Positions 7,063-15,284 of a stretch of DNA of 47,336 nt are shown here, piece by piece. The stretch's first letter is position 1. Every line of letters starts with the position of its first letter. Origin of the DNA: an uncultured Salinimicrobium sp. (GTDB lineage Bacteria > Bacteroidota > Bacteroidia > Flavobacteriales > Flavobacteriaceae); contig CAMPJY010000003.1 in NCBI GenBank assembly GCA_946887025.1, positions 1 through 47,336 of the forward strand, given 5' to 3'. The position numbers were made by a program, and so were the translations under genes. Under the pieces are notes generated by a model. It was not told the DNA's origin and ran no database searches. It worked only from the letters and a program-made list of their open reading frames with translations.

Positions 7063-9015
7063 TTGATTTCAAAAAACACCATAGATCGCGTATTTGAGGC
7101 CGCCCGGGTAGAGGAGGTGCTGGGGGATTTCGTACAGCTGAAGAAATCTGGTACCAACTACAAAGGCCTGAGTCCCTTCAGCGACGAGCGTACGCCCTCG
7201 TTCATGGTGTCCCCAGTGAAGCAGATCTGGAAGGATTTCAGTAGCGGGAAAGGCGGAAATGTGGTGGCTTTTTTGATGGAGCACGAGCATTTCACCTATC
7301 CCGAAGCCATTAAGTATCTGGCGAAAAAGTACAACATCGAAATTGAGGAAACCGAACAGAATGACGAGCAGAAACAACAGGCCGATGAGCGGGAAAGCAT
7401 GTACCTGGTATCAGAATTTGCTGCCAAATACTTTCAGAACAGCCTGCTGAATACCGAACGCGGGAAAGCCATCGGGTTGAGTTATTTTAAGGAAAGGGGA
7501 TTTACCGAGGCAACAATAAAGAAGTTTGGTCTTGGGTATTCACCTGATGAATGGGATGCCTTTACTTCAGAAGCCATAAAAAAGGGCTATAAACTCGAGT
7601 TTCTTGAGAAAACGGGACTCAGTATTGTAAAGGAGGAGAAGCAGTTCGACAGATTCAAAGGAAGGGTGATGTTTCCCATACAATCCATGTCCGGACGGGT
7701 ACTGGGATTTGGAGGAAGGATACTTACCAATGAAAAGAAGGCGGCGAAGTACCTGAACAGTCCGGAAAGTGAGATCTACCATAAAAGTCAGGTGCTTTAT
7801 GGTATCTATCATGCCAAGCAGGCTATCGCCAAAGAGGATAACTGTTTTCTTGTGGAAGGTTATACCGATGTAATTCAGTTCAGTCAGTCAGGGATTGAGA
7901 ATGTGGTTTCTTCTTCGGGAACTGCCCTGACCCCTGAACAGATAAGATTAATCAATCGGCTTACCAAAAACATTACGGTGCTTTTTGATGCCGACCCGGC
8001 AGGATTACGGGCTTCCATTCGCGGTATTGACCTTATCCTGGAACAGGGGATGAATGTGAAAATTTGCACCTTTCCGGAAGGCGAGGATCCCGACAGTTTT
8101 GCCAAGACGCATACGGAGGAGGAGATCCAGGAATATCTTTCAGCAAATTCCAATGACTTTATAGCTTTCAAGGCCTCCCTGCTTATGGCCGAAGCAAAGA
8201 GCGATCCGGTAAAGAAAGCTTCATTAATCAGGGATATAGTGACCAGTATTTCAAAGATCCCTGATCAGATTCAGCAGGAGGTGTACGTGCAGGAGGCTTC
8301 CAGAATAATGGATATTTCTGAGGAGGTGTTATTCTCTACCCTCGCCCAGATGGGAGCCAGGGAAGTGAAAAAAGCAGCAGGGAAGAAGCAGGAGAGCTTT
8401 CAGGTGGTAAGGGAGGATAATACTCCTAAAACCAAAGTAAATGAATTATACGAGCTCGAGCGCACCATTATCAGCCTTCTGTTGTTGTATGGGAACGTCG
8501 AGGAGGAATTTGAGGACCTTGTCCTTAAGGAAAACGACAAAGGGGAACTGATCCTGGAACCGGAGCTGCAAAGGGCTAAGGTTTATGAGAAAGTGTTCCT
8601 GGACCTGCAGGATGATGAGGTGGCCTTTACCAATGAGAATTTCCAGAGGATCTATCTGCAGATCATTTCGAAGTTAAATGAGGCTGGGGATTTCAGTCTG
8701 GATTCCTTCGTAAATGAGATGCCTCCTGAGGATTCCACAGAGATAACCAACATCCTGATGGAGGAGGAGCAGTATGTACTGCACGACTGGGAACGCATGG
8801 AGATTTTTGTGACGGACAAAAAATCCAGGATCAGCAGGCTGGTGAGTGAAACCATACTTTCGCTGAGGAGGTACCTGATCTCCCAGAAAATCAATGAGCT
8901 GAACAATAAGATAAAAGAAGCTTCCCCCGAGGATTCCGCCGGGATCCTGCAGGATGTGATGGATTATCTGTCCCTGCGCAAGGTGCTTTCCAATAAGCTG
9001 GCAAGGGTGTTATAA
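7063..9015 (+). CDS. dnaG: DNA primase DnaG (zinc-ligand positions substituted)
   Basis: Replicative primase that makes RNA primers for DNA polymerase. Order: N-terminal CHC2-like zinc-ribbon fold (about 30-95), catalytic core with Toprim (VEGYTDVIQFSQ, then LFDADPAGLRA near 305-315), and a C-terminal helicase-interaction region. Length is 650 aa. In the usual CPFHxEKTPSF...HCFGC block all four metal-ligand positions are changed: S37, S40, D58 and S61 replace Cys, His, Cys, Cys. The surrounding sequence (KGLSPFSDERTPSF, WKDFSSGKGGN) is otherwise conserved. I recall similar substitutions in flavobacterial primases. The start is TTG; no better in-frame start is seen. It has its own promoter. 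Confidence 0.94.
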   Translation: MISKNTIDRVFEAARVEEVLGDFVQLKKSGTNYKGLSPFSDERTPSFMVSPVKQIWKDFSSGKGGNVVAFLMEHEHFTYPEAIKYLAKKYNIEIEETEQNDEQKQQADERESMYLVSEFAAKYFQNSLLNTERGKAIGLSYFKERGFTEATIKKFGLGYSPDEWDAFTSEAIKKGYKLEFLEKTGLSIVKEEKQFDRFKGRVMFPIQSMSGRVLGFGGRILTNEKKAAKYLNSPESEIYHKSQVLYGIYHAKQAIAKEDNCFLVEGYTDVIQFSQSGIENVVSSSGTALTPEQIRLINRLTKNITVLFDADPAGLRASIRGIDLILEQGMNVKICTFPEGEDPDSFAKTHTEEEIQEYLSANSNDFIAFKASLLMAEAKSDPVKKASLIRDIVTSISKIPDQIQQEVYVQEASRIMDISEEVLFSTLAQMGAREVKKAAGKKQESFQVVREDNTPKTKVNELYELERTIISLLLLYGNVEEEFEDLVLKENDKGELILEPELQRAKVYEKVFLDLQDDEVAFTNENFQRIYLQIISKLNEAGDFSLDSFVNEMPPEDSTEITNILMEEEQYVLHDWERMEIFVTDKKSRISRLVSETILSLRRYLISQKINELNNKIKEASPEDSAGILQDVMDYLSLRKVLSNKLARVL

Positions 9016-9020
9016 TTATA

Positions 9021-9049
9021 ACCCAACAGGTTTTCTAATCCTGTTAGGT
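9021..9049. terminator. Hairpin between convergent dnaG and response-regulator genes
   Basis: ACCcAACAGG (9021-9030) pairs with CCTGTTaGGT (9040-9049) with one mismatch across a 9-nt T-rich loop. It lies exactly between two converging genes, so it can serve both. The AACAGG/CCTGTT core resembles a repeat I recall as common in Bacteroidetes spacers. Confidence 0.6.
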
Positions 9050-9059
9050 TTAGCGCATA

Positions 9060-9695
9060 TTATGCCCGTAATTGAAGAAGTCTGGACTGGTTGATCAGGT
9101 CTGCAAGGTTGTCCACCTTCAGTTTCTTCAGAAGCCGCGTTTTGTAAGTGCTCACGGTCTTTTCGTTGATATCAAGGGCTTCCGCAATATCCTTATTCCT
9201 TTTTCCTGTTGATAGCAGGTTGAGGACCTCAATTTCTCTCGTGGACAACTTCTTGTAACGGGTAATAAGGTTATTGGTACGGGTAGCTCCGGAATTCAGC
9301 CTTTCACTGATCTCCTTGTTCAGATAGATTCCCCCTCGAGCTACCTGATGTATGGCTTCCTTAAGAATTTCAGTGGGAGCCGTCTTGGAAAGGTAGGCTG
9401 AAGCGCCGGCTTTTATGGCGTTAAGCGCGTACATTTCCTCAGGATGGCAGCTAAGGATGAGGATTTTGGTGCCGGGATGGTCTGCTTTAATGGTTCTCAG
9501 GGCCGTTATCCCGTTTATTTCGGGAAGATCTATTTCCATGATCAGCACATCAGGAATCCTGTTGCGCAGGGTTTTGAAAAGATCTTTTCCATTAGTTACT
9601 TTCCCGACAATTTCATAGATCCCGTCACCCTCCAAGAGAGCTGAGATACCAAGTCGCGTTATAGGATGATGATCCGCAATTAATACTGTATTCAT
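9060..9695 (-). CDS. LuxR/NarL-type response regulator with Glu at the phosphoacceptor site
   Basis: Two-domain regulator of 211 aa: receiver domain (1-120) and LuxR-type HTH (about 145-205, LSTREIEVLNLLSTGKRNKDIA then KTVSTYKTRL). The receiver departs from the family at key sites. The acidic pair is D8-H9 where D-D is usual, and the phosphoacceptor aspartate is Glu54 (VLIMEIDLP). S82 and K104 (AYLSKTA) remain. Glu often mimics phospho-Asp, so the protein may be active without a kinase; this is inference. No histidine kinase gene is nearby. A TTTATTTG element (minus strand, 9719-9712) may be its -7 box, next to a small TTGTA/TACAA palindrome. The 142-nt spacer to nadE shows nothing else. Confidence 0.9.
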   Translation of the reverse strand: MNTVLIADHHPITRLGISALLEGDGIYEIVGKVTNGKDLFKTLRNRIPDVLIMEIDLPEINGITALRTIKADHPGTKILILSCHPEEMYALNAIKAGASAYLSKTAPTEILKEAIHQVARGGIYLNKEISERLNSGATRTNNLITRYKKLSTREIEVLNLLSTGKRNKDIAEALDINEKTVSTYKTRLLKKLKVDNLADLINQSRLLQLRA

Positions 9696-9837
9696 CTGTT
9701 GTATTTTAGTACAAATAAAAAAATTCGAGGGGGGACCAAGCAGTTTTCTGTGTCAGAGTTATCTATGCTTTAAATCGTAGGGAGATGTAAAGATAAAACT
9801 TTCTTTTTCACTGTAACGATTATTCGATGAAGTACAA

Positions 9838-10626
9838 TTATAATAGATGAACGGGCAGTTTACAGACCGGGATGGGTTCCATTTTATGTCTGTTGGCCCT
9901 GTTTCTGGAGGCGTAGATCTTAAAAACTTCCTGTTCCCTTCCATTAAAATCTTCAGCAACTTTGCCTGCTTCGGCTTGTGTCATGGCCCATTCCAGTTCA
10001 TCGTAACTGGCACCTATCTGGTCTTCATCGGTGCGGCTGTCGCCAAACAGTCCGTCGGTGGGGGCGGCATTTACTATGTCATCTGAAATGTCCAGATGAC
10101 GGGCAATCTCGTAAACCTGGCTCTTCATAAGGTCGGCTATGGGGCTTATATCAACGCCTCCGTCGCCGTATTTGGTGAAGAAGCCCACCCCAAAATCCTC
10201 AACCTTGTTTCCGGTGCCTGCAACCAGCAGCCCGTGAAGGCCCGCAAAGTAATAAAGGGTGGTCATTCTTAAGCGGGCTCTCGTGTTGGCGAGGCTCAGG
10301 TCGAGGGCATCCTTGTTGTCAACGTGGGGTACAGAACCTTTGAACTGCTCGAAGACCTGGGTAAGGTCTACGCGGATATCGGTGACATTTTCATAGCGTT
10401 TCTTTAGGTCCAGGATATGGTTCTGCGCTCTGTTAACCTGGACTTCGGCCTGGTGAATAGGGATTTCCACGCATAAAGTTGTTTTTCCCGTTCTCGCACA
10501 CAAAGCAGAAACCACCGCAGAATCTATTCCCCCACTGATTCCCAGAACAAATCCATTGGTGCCGGAATTCTCTGAATAATCATTTAACCAATCCGTTATA
10601 TAATCGATGACTTTTTCAGTCTGCAT
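9838..10626 (-). CDS. nadE: NH3-dependent NAD+ synthetase NadE
   Basis: Last step of NAD synthesis: amidation of nicotinic acid adenine dinucleotide using ATP and ammonia. The ATP-pyrophosphatase loop SGGIDSA lies at residues 31-37, followed by the GTGNKVEDFGVGFFTKYGDGG and DLMKSQVYEIARHL blocks. No glutaminase domain is fused. I chose the ATG at 10626 (MQTEKVIDYI, 262 aa, the usual family length). The frame also opens at 10668, but that start would overlap the -7 element at 10673-10666. Confidence 0.95.
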   Translation of the reverse strand: MQTEKVIDYITDWLNDYSENSGTNGFVLGISGGIDSAVVSALCARTGKTTLCVEIPIHQAEVQVNRAQNHILDLKKRYENVTDIRVDLTQVFEQFKGSVPHVDNKDALDLSLANTRARLRMTTLYYFAGLHGLLVAGTGNKVEDFGVGFFTKYGDGGVDISPIADLMKSQVYEIARHLDISDDIVNAAPTDGLFGDSRTDEDQIGASYDELEWAMTQAEAGKVAEDFNGREQEVFKIYASRNRANRHKMEPIPVCKLPVHLL

Positions 10627-10665
10627 ATATTGGGCATTTAGAGATGGAAATAATATCTTTGTTAA

Positions 10666-10673
10666 CAAAAATA
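10666..10673 (-). promoter_or_regulatory. -7 element of nadE
   Basis: On the minus strand this reads TATTTTTG, an exact TAnnTTTG. It lies about 40 nt before the chosen nadE ATG and supports that start over the one at 10668. Confidence 0.5.
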
Positions 10674-10731
10674 ACGCTTAAGCCCCAACTTTAAAAGGTC
10701 TGGCTGCGTTAAACCCTTCATAATTCTTTCG

Positions 10732-11691
10732 ATGCTGAAAAAACTGATGTTCTTTTGTCTGCTGCTCGTTGTGATTTCCTGTGGTGAGGAGGATAAGCGG
10801 GAAGAGGAAATTGCGAAAATACCGGTGACGGTTGAGGTGACCCGCTTCGATGAAAAATTTGCGAGAGCAACGGCTGACTCTCTGCCAGGACTGAAGGCTC
10901 AGTTCCCATATCTGTTTCCGTCAGAATATCCGGATTCGGTTTGGGTCGCGAAAATGAGCGACACCATACAGCTGGAGCTTAACAAGGAGGTAAGGGAGGA
11001 ATTTTCTGATTTTAAAGATGTTAAACAGGAACTGCATCTGCTTTTCCAGCATATAAAATATTATTTCCCGGAGACGGTGATCCCTGAGGTGATCACGCTC
11101 ACTTCAGACGTGGATTACCAGAACAAAGCCGTCTGGGCAAATGATCTTCTATTAATATCCCTGGATACCTATTTAGGAAAGGACCACCATTTTTATATTG
11201 GGATACAGGAATTCCTGAAGAAGAATTTTGAAAGATCCCAGATTATTCCCGATGCTGCGGCTTCTTTTGCCGAAACGGTGGTGCCGAGACCGGATTCCAG
11301 GATTTTTCTGGCACATATGATCTACTATGGGAAGCTGCTTTATCTGAAAGATCTGCTGATCCCTTTCAAAACGGATGCAGAAAAGATCGGATATACAGAG
11401 GAGGAACTTGACTGGGCAAAAGCAAATGAAGAGCAGATATGGCGTTATTTCGTGGAACGGGAACTTTTATTTGAGACCGACTCAGAATTATATACACGCT
11501 TTCTCTATCCTGCACCATTTTCTAAATTCTATCTGCAGCTGGACAATGAATCTCCTGCTCAATTGGGGCAATACCTGGGGTGGCAGATCGTAAGGCAGTA
11601 TATGGAGGAAACGGAGGGGAGCCTGGAGGAATTATTGTCGACAGACGCCCAGACTATTTTTAATAAATCAAATTATAAACCCAAGAAATAA
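10732..11691 (+). CDS. gldB: Gliding motility lipoprotein GldB
   Basis: Lipoprotein required for gliding motility in flavobacteria and associated with the type IX secretion/gliding machinery. The signal peptide (1-16) ends in the lipobox VISC with C17 as the lipidated residue. The mature part of about 300 aa matches the GldB family by overall composition and blocks such as FPYLFPSEYPDSVWVAK and LGQYLGWQIVRQYM. It is translationally coupled to gldC (the TAATG overlap shares one base). Divergent from nadE. Its biochemical activity is unknown. Confidence 0.93.
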   Translation: MLKKLMFFCLLLVVISCGEEDKREEEIAKIPVTVEVTRFDEKFARATADSLPGLKAQFPYLFPSEYPDSVWVAKMSDTIQLELNKEVREEFSDFKDVKQELHLLFQHIKYYFPETVIPEVITLTSDVDYQNKAVWANDLLLISLDTYLGKDHHFYIGIQEFLKKNFERSQIIPDAAASFAETVVPRPDSRIFLAHMIYYGKLLYLKDLLIPFKTDAEKIGYTEEELDWAKANEEQIWRYFVERELLFETDSELYTRFLYPAPFSKFYLQLDNESPAQLGQYLGWQIVRQYMEETEGSLEELLSTDAQTIFNKSNYKPKK

Positions 11692-12029
11692 TGGCGGGAT
11701 TTAAAACATCAAATATCAATATTAAAGTTACCCTCGACGAGAACAGGGTGCCCGAAGAACTAAGCTGGAGTGCTGAAGACGGAGGAGTGGAAAACGAAGA
11801 GGCAAAGGCAATGCTGCTGTCCATGTGGGATCCCAAGCAGAAAGAGACCCTGAGGATCGATCTGTGGACCAAGGACATGCCGCTCGACGACATGAAACAA
11901 TTCTTTCACCAGACTCTTGTTACCATGGCCGATACTTTTAACCGTGCCACGCAGGATGAGAAGATGACGGAAACCATGAAGGATTTCTGTGATTACTTTG
12001 CAGAGAAAATGGATTTGAAGAAAAAGTAG
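11691..12029 (+). CDS. gldC: Gliding motility protein GldC
   Basis: Small soluble protein (112 aa) without a signal peptide, known in flavobacteria as an accessory gliding protein that stabilises or assists GldB. It shows the conserved opening KTSNINIKVTLDENRVPE and the WSAEDGG and WTKDMPLDDMKQFF blocks. It is coupled to gldB by a one-base stop/start overlap. A short hairpin follows. No enzymatic motif is visible. Confidence 0.93.
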   Translation: MAGFKTSNINIKVTLDENRVPEELSWSAEDGGVENEEAKAMLLSMWDPKQKETLRIDLWTKDMPLDDMKQFFHQTLVTMADTFNRATQDEKMTETMKDFCDYFAEKMDLKKK

Positions 12030-12032
12030 GAT

Positions 12033-12057
12033 TCCTGCAAGTCACGCAGGAGTATTT
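12033..12057. terminator. Weak hairpin between gldC and engB
   Basis: TCCTGC (12033-12038) pairs with GCAGGA (12046-12051) over a 7-nt loop and is followed by GTATTTT on the plus strand. It lies between converging genes. The stem is short, so it is only a likely terminator. Confidence 0.45.
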
Positions 12058-12075
12058 TGAATAGCTTCTTTGTTT

Positions 12076-12681
12076 TTAGCCTTTCTGGAAATCCTCATTC
12101 AGTTTCTGGATAAAATCCAGCACCTCCTCCCGCCCTTCTCCGGAGGAGGAGGAAGTCACGAAATAGGGGGGCATTTCTGTCCAGGATTCCAGCATCCGGG
12201 CCTTATAATTCTGGATGTTTCGGTCCAGGGCTTTCGGTTTTAATTTGTCGGCCTTGGTAAAGATGATGCAAAAAGGCACCCCGTGTTCGCCCAGCCAGAG
12301 CATGAATTCCATGTCAATGGGCTGTGGGCTGTGACGGCTGTCCACCAGGACAAAGGCACACAGCATCTGCTCCCGCAGCTCAAAATAGGCAGTGATGAAC
12401 TTCTGAAAGGTCTTTTTAGTGGATTTGGATACCTGGGCATAACCATAGCCCGGAAGATCGACCAGATGCCAGTCGTTGTTGATAAGAAAATGGTTGATGA
12501 GCTGGGTTTTTCCCGGTCTTCCGGAGATCTTGGCCAGGCTTTTTCTCTCCGTCAGCATATTAATCAGGGAAGATTTCCCCACATTGCTTCGGCCAATAAA
12601 TGCGTATTCTGGCAACTTGCTGTCGGGGCATTTGGATACCTCGCTGTTGCTCATTATAAATTCGGCCGATTTTATTTTCAT
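12076..12681 (-). CDS. engB: Ribosome-biogenesis GTPase EngB (YihA/YsxC)
   Basis: Essential small GTPase that acts in late assembly of the 50S subunit. The G motifs are in order: G1 GRSNVGKSS (30-38), G2 region GRPGKTQLINHF, G3 DLPGYG, G4 FTKADK, and a Ser-rich G5 (VTSSSSGEG). Length is 201 aa. It lies 13 nt after the alpha/beta hydrolase and is probably co-transcribed with it. Confidence 0.95.
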   Translation of the reverse strand: MKIKSAEFIMSNSEVSKCPDSKLPEYAFIGRSNVGKSSLINMLTERKSLAKISGRPGKTQLINHFLINNDWHLVDLPGYGYAQVSKSTKKTFQKFITAYFELREQMLCAFVLVDSRHSPQPIDMEFMLWLGEHGVPFCIIFTKADKLKPKALDRNIQNYKARMLESWTEMPPYFVTSSSSGEGREEVLDFIQKLNEDFQKG

Positions 12682-12694
12682 TGGAATTTTACTA

Positions 12695-13459
12695 CTAGTA
12701 TTTCCGATCAGCCAGCCATTTGTAGAGGACCTGGTTGAACTGGTCAGGATGTTCCATCATGGCAGCATGCCCGCATTTATCTATCCAGAAAAGATCTGAA
12801 TCGGGTAGCAGGCGATCAAAATCCTCCGCCACTTCCGGGGGAGTCACATTGTCATTGCGACCCCAGATGATGCAGGTAGGGGTAAACATTTTAGGAAGAT
12901 CCTTGGACATATTGTGGCGGATTGCACTCTTGGCAATCGCAAGAGTTCTGATGAGCTTGCTTCTGTCATTTACAGTGGAAAATACATCGTCCACAATTTC
13001 TTTGGTTGCTACTTTTGGATCGTAAAATACATTTTCTGCTTTTTTCCGGATGTATTCGTAATCGCCACGCTTGGGATAGCTTTCCCCCATGGCATTTTCA
13101 TACAACCCGGAGCTCCCGGTGATCACAAGAGCCTTCACCACTTCCGGATATAATTTAGTGGTGAGCAAAGCTATATGCCCACCAAGGGAGTTTCCCAAAA
13201 GAATGACTTCCTTGTATCCCTTAAAATCTATAAATTCCTTGAGGTATTTAGCGAAATTGGCAACGCTCGTCTTCAGGAGCGACATGGTATATAAAGGTAA
13301 ATCAAGGATAACCACCTTGTATCCTTTATTTGGGAAAAAATCCATTACACCAGTAAAGTTACTCAAGCCACCCATTAGTCCATGCAGGATAACAATCGGC
13401 GTTCCTTCCCCTTCCTCCACGTAACTGAATTTTCCTTCTTCCCTTAAATTATTTTTCAT
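12695..13459 (-). CDS. Alpha/beta-fold hydrolase
   Basis: Soluble hydrolase of 254 aa. The oxyanion-loop motif is HGLMGG (26-31). The nucleophile elbow is GNSLGGH with S91. An acidic residue lies in GRNDNVTPP near 201, and the catalytic histidine is H231 in DKCGHAAMMEHP. The complete triad indicates an active esterase- or C-C hydrolase-like enzyme, but the substrate cannot be told. The gene is first in an operon with engB and has a perfect -7 element upstream. Confidence 0.9.
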   Translation of the reverse strand: MKNNLREEGKFSYVEEGEGTPIVILHGLMGGLSNFTGVMDFFPNKGYKVVILDLPLYTMSLLKTSVANFAKYLKEFIDFKGYKEVILLGNSLGGHIALLTTKLYPEVVKALVITGSSGLYENAMGESYPKRGDYEYIRKKAENVFYDPKVATKEIVDDVFSTVNDRSKLIRTLAIAKSAIRHNMSKDLPKMFTPTCIIWGRNDNVTPPEVAEDFDRLLPDSDLFWIDKCGHAAMMEHPDQFNQVLYKWLADRKY

Positions 13460-13484
13460 TGATTGCCTTTGCTGTTAGCATACG

Positions 13485-13492
13485 CAAATATA
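13485..13492 (-). promoter_or_regulatory. -7 element of the hydrolase-engB operon
   Basis: Minus strand TATATTTG, an exact TAnnTTTG, about 26 nt before the hydrolase ATG. No clear -33 partner. Confidence 0.5.
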
Positions 13493-13820
13493 GCGTTTCC
13501 TTGCAAGTATAGGAAATTTCCTTTAATGGAATTGTATTCCGTTCCGGTAAATTACAGCGGAAAAAACACGCCTGCGTTTTTCCAATCTCCTTTATTTTTG
13601 GAAGCTTTTTGGCAGCTTTACAAAAAATGTCTCCGGAATCCTTTTGTGCTACCCCAGCCACGCCCGCTTTTACTCCTTAGACTTTTTGAAGGCCAGACAC
13701 TTTCGGACCAGAATTGGGAGATTTTCTTTTTAACACTTTTTAAGTTCTTCAGGCCTCTTTTTTTAACATTCTGTTCACGCAAATTGAAGGCTCTCAACTA
13801 GTTGATTTTTCAGGGGCTGA
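13493..13820. other. Long spacer between the hydrolase and dcw operons
   Basis: About 330 nt without a convincing gene. The open frames on both strands here have no recognisable motif and unlikely composition. A plus-strand TATTTTTG at 13593-13600 fits the -7 consensus and could start a longer dcw transcript. Otherwise I see only A/T-rich sequence. Confidence 0.5.
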
Positions 13821-13922
13821 GTGGGATAAGGGGGTAAAACTTATCAACAAAGTGGTAAATTGTGGTAAATTGTGGTAATTAATTCTATATATTTGATTCC
13901 TAAACTATAGGGGTGGTAAATC
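13821..13922 (+). promoter_or_regulatory. Candidate MraZ operator array over the mraZ promoter and start codon
   Basis: Repeats of GTGGTAAATT occur at 13852-13861 and 13862-13871, with GTGGTAATTA at 13872-13881: strict 10-bp phasing. GTGGGATAAG (13821) and GGGGTAAAAC (13831) are degenerate copies in almost the same phase. A further copy, GTGGTAAATC (13913-13922), contains the GTG start codon of mraZ. MraZ of other bacteria binds direct TGGG-type repeats with 10-bp spacing upstream of its own gene. Assignment here is by analogy. Confidence 0.65.
13888..13895 (+). promoter_or_regulatory. -7 element of the dcw operon
   Basis: TATATTTG matches TAnnTTTG exactly, 17 nt before the mraZ GTG. The MraZ-type repeats cover the -33 region just upstream, so MraZ binding should affect initiation. 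Confidence 0.6.
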
Positions 13923-14380
13923 TGATTGGGACATACGAATGTAAGGTTGATGCGAAAGGTCGCCTGATGGTTCCTGCGCCTATAAAAAAGCAATTAACCC
14001 CTTGTTTACAAGATGGTTTTGTTTTAAAACGCTCTGTATTTCAGAAGTGTCTGGAGCTATATCCCATGGATGAATGGAAGAAGGAAATGGCCCGGATGGA
14101 CAAGCTGAATCGGTTTAGGGCGAAGCACAATGAGTTCATAAGGAAGTTTACTGCAGGAGTCAAATTTGTCGAAGTTGATACAAATGGACGGCTACTTATT
14201 CCCAAAGATCTTCTAGGGTATGCAGATATAGATAAGGACATAGTACTGGCATCTGCCATCGGTATTATTGAGATCTGGGATAAGGAGAAATATGAAAAGG
14301 CGGTGTACAGTCCGGAAGATGAATTTGCAAATCTGGCAGAGGAAGTAATGGGTAATCTTGACGAGGATGGAATATCATAA
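13913..14380 (+). CDS. mraZ: Transcriptional regulator MraZ
   Basis: DNA-binding regulator that opens the dcw cluster and in other bacteria represses it. It has two SpoVT/AbrB-like halves, each with its hallmark DxKGR-type motif: CKVDAKGRLMVPAPIKK (about 9-25) and EVDTNGRLLIPKDLLGY (about 86-102). Length is 155 aa. The start is GTG, giving the standard opening MVNLIGTYECK. It overlaps rsmH by 14 nt. The upstream repeat array is its probable operator. Confidence 0.95.
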   Translation: MVNLIGTYECKVDAKGRLMVPAPIKKQLTPCLQDGFVLKRSVFQKCLELYPMDEWKKEMARMDKLNRFRAKHNEFIRKFTAGVKFVEVDTNGRLLIPKDLLGYADIDKDIVLASAIGIIEIWDKEKYEKAVYSPEDEFANLAEEVMGNLDEDGIS

Positions 14381-15263
14381 CCCGGTTTTACTGAAAGAAA
14401 CAGTTGATGGACTTGCTGTCAAAGAAGACGGGGTGTATGTTGACGTGACTTTTGGCGGGGGTGGACATTCCCGTGAGATACTCAGCAGGCTTGGGCCAAA
14501 GGGAAAGTTATTTGCTTTCGACCAGGACAAGGATGCGCTTGAGAATTCAATTGAAGACGAAAGGTTCACCTTGATAAATGAAAACTTCAGATTTATTAAG
14601 AGGTTTCTTCGGTTTCACGGGGTCCGGAAGGTAGATGGGATTTTGGGAGATTTCGGCGTTTCCTCACATCAGTTTGATGTCGCAGAACGAGGCTTCTCCA
14701 CCCGCTTTGAATCAAAGCTGGATATGAGGATGAATCAGGAAAGCTCCTTAAGTGCCCATCAGGTGGTGAATGAATACGACGAAAAGCAACTTCGGGAAGT
14801 GCTGTATAATTATGGGGAACTGAGAAATTCACCTAAAATAGCAAAGACAATAGTTTCGGCAAGGAAGGACGAAGAGATAGACAGCAGCGAAAAGCTGAAG
14901 GAGATCCTGAAGCCGTTTCTTCCGATGGGAAAAGAACATAAGATCCTGGCCCAAATCTATCAGGCTATCCGCATTGAGGTCAACCAGGAAATAGAGGCGT
15001 TGAAGGAATTCCTTCAGCAGACAGAAGAACTTCTCGATAAAGGAGGGAGACTCAGTCTGATCTCTTATCACTCCCTGGAAGATCGCCTGGTGAAGCGCTA
15101 CATAAGAAGCGGGATGTTTGAAGGGGAGCCGGAAAAGGATTTCTATGGAAATATCAGTGTCCCCTTTAAGAAAGTAGGAAATCTTATCGTTCCTGCTTTT
15201 GAGGAAATAAAAAAGAATAATCGCGCCCGTAGTGCAAAACTGAGGGTTGCAAAACGAATATAG
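14367..15263 (+). CDS. rsmH: 16S rRNA (cytosine1402-N4)-methyltransferase RsmH
   Basis: SAM-dependent enzyme that N4-methylates C1402 of 16S rRNA (formerly MraW). It has the opening MEYHNPVLLKETVDGL, the SAM loop VDVTFGGGGHSREIL, GILGDFGVSSHQFD, and the conserved ISYHSLEDRLVK block near the C-terminus. The frame extends to a TTG at 14358, but the ATG at 14367 gives the classical family start. It overlaps the end of mraZ, so the two are translationally coupled. Confidence 0.96.
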   Translation: MEYHNPVLLKETVDGLAVKEDGVYVDVTFGGGGHSREILSRLGPKGKLFAFDQDKDALENSIEDERFTLINENFRFIKRFLRFHGVRKVDGILGDFGVSSHQFDVAERGFSTRFESKLDMRMNQESSLSAHQVVNEYDEKQLREVLYNYGELRNSPKIAKTIVSARKDEEIDSSEKLKEILKPFLPMGKEHKILAQIYQAIRIEVNQEIEALKEFLQQTEELLDKGGRLSLISYHSLEDRLVKRYIRSGMFEGEPEKDFYGNISVPFKKVGNLIVPAFEEIKKNNRARSAKLRVAKRI

Positions 15264-15284
15264 GTAACACCTGGTCCGGAGGGA

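Noticed and set aside
13463..13801. Open plus-strand frame of 112 codons in the spacer before mraZ
   Set aside because: Begins inside the promoter region of the opposite gene, is rich in Leu/Phe from A/T-rich DNA and shows no motif.
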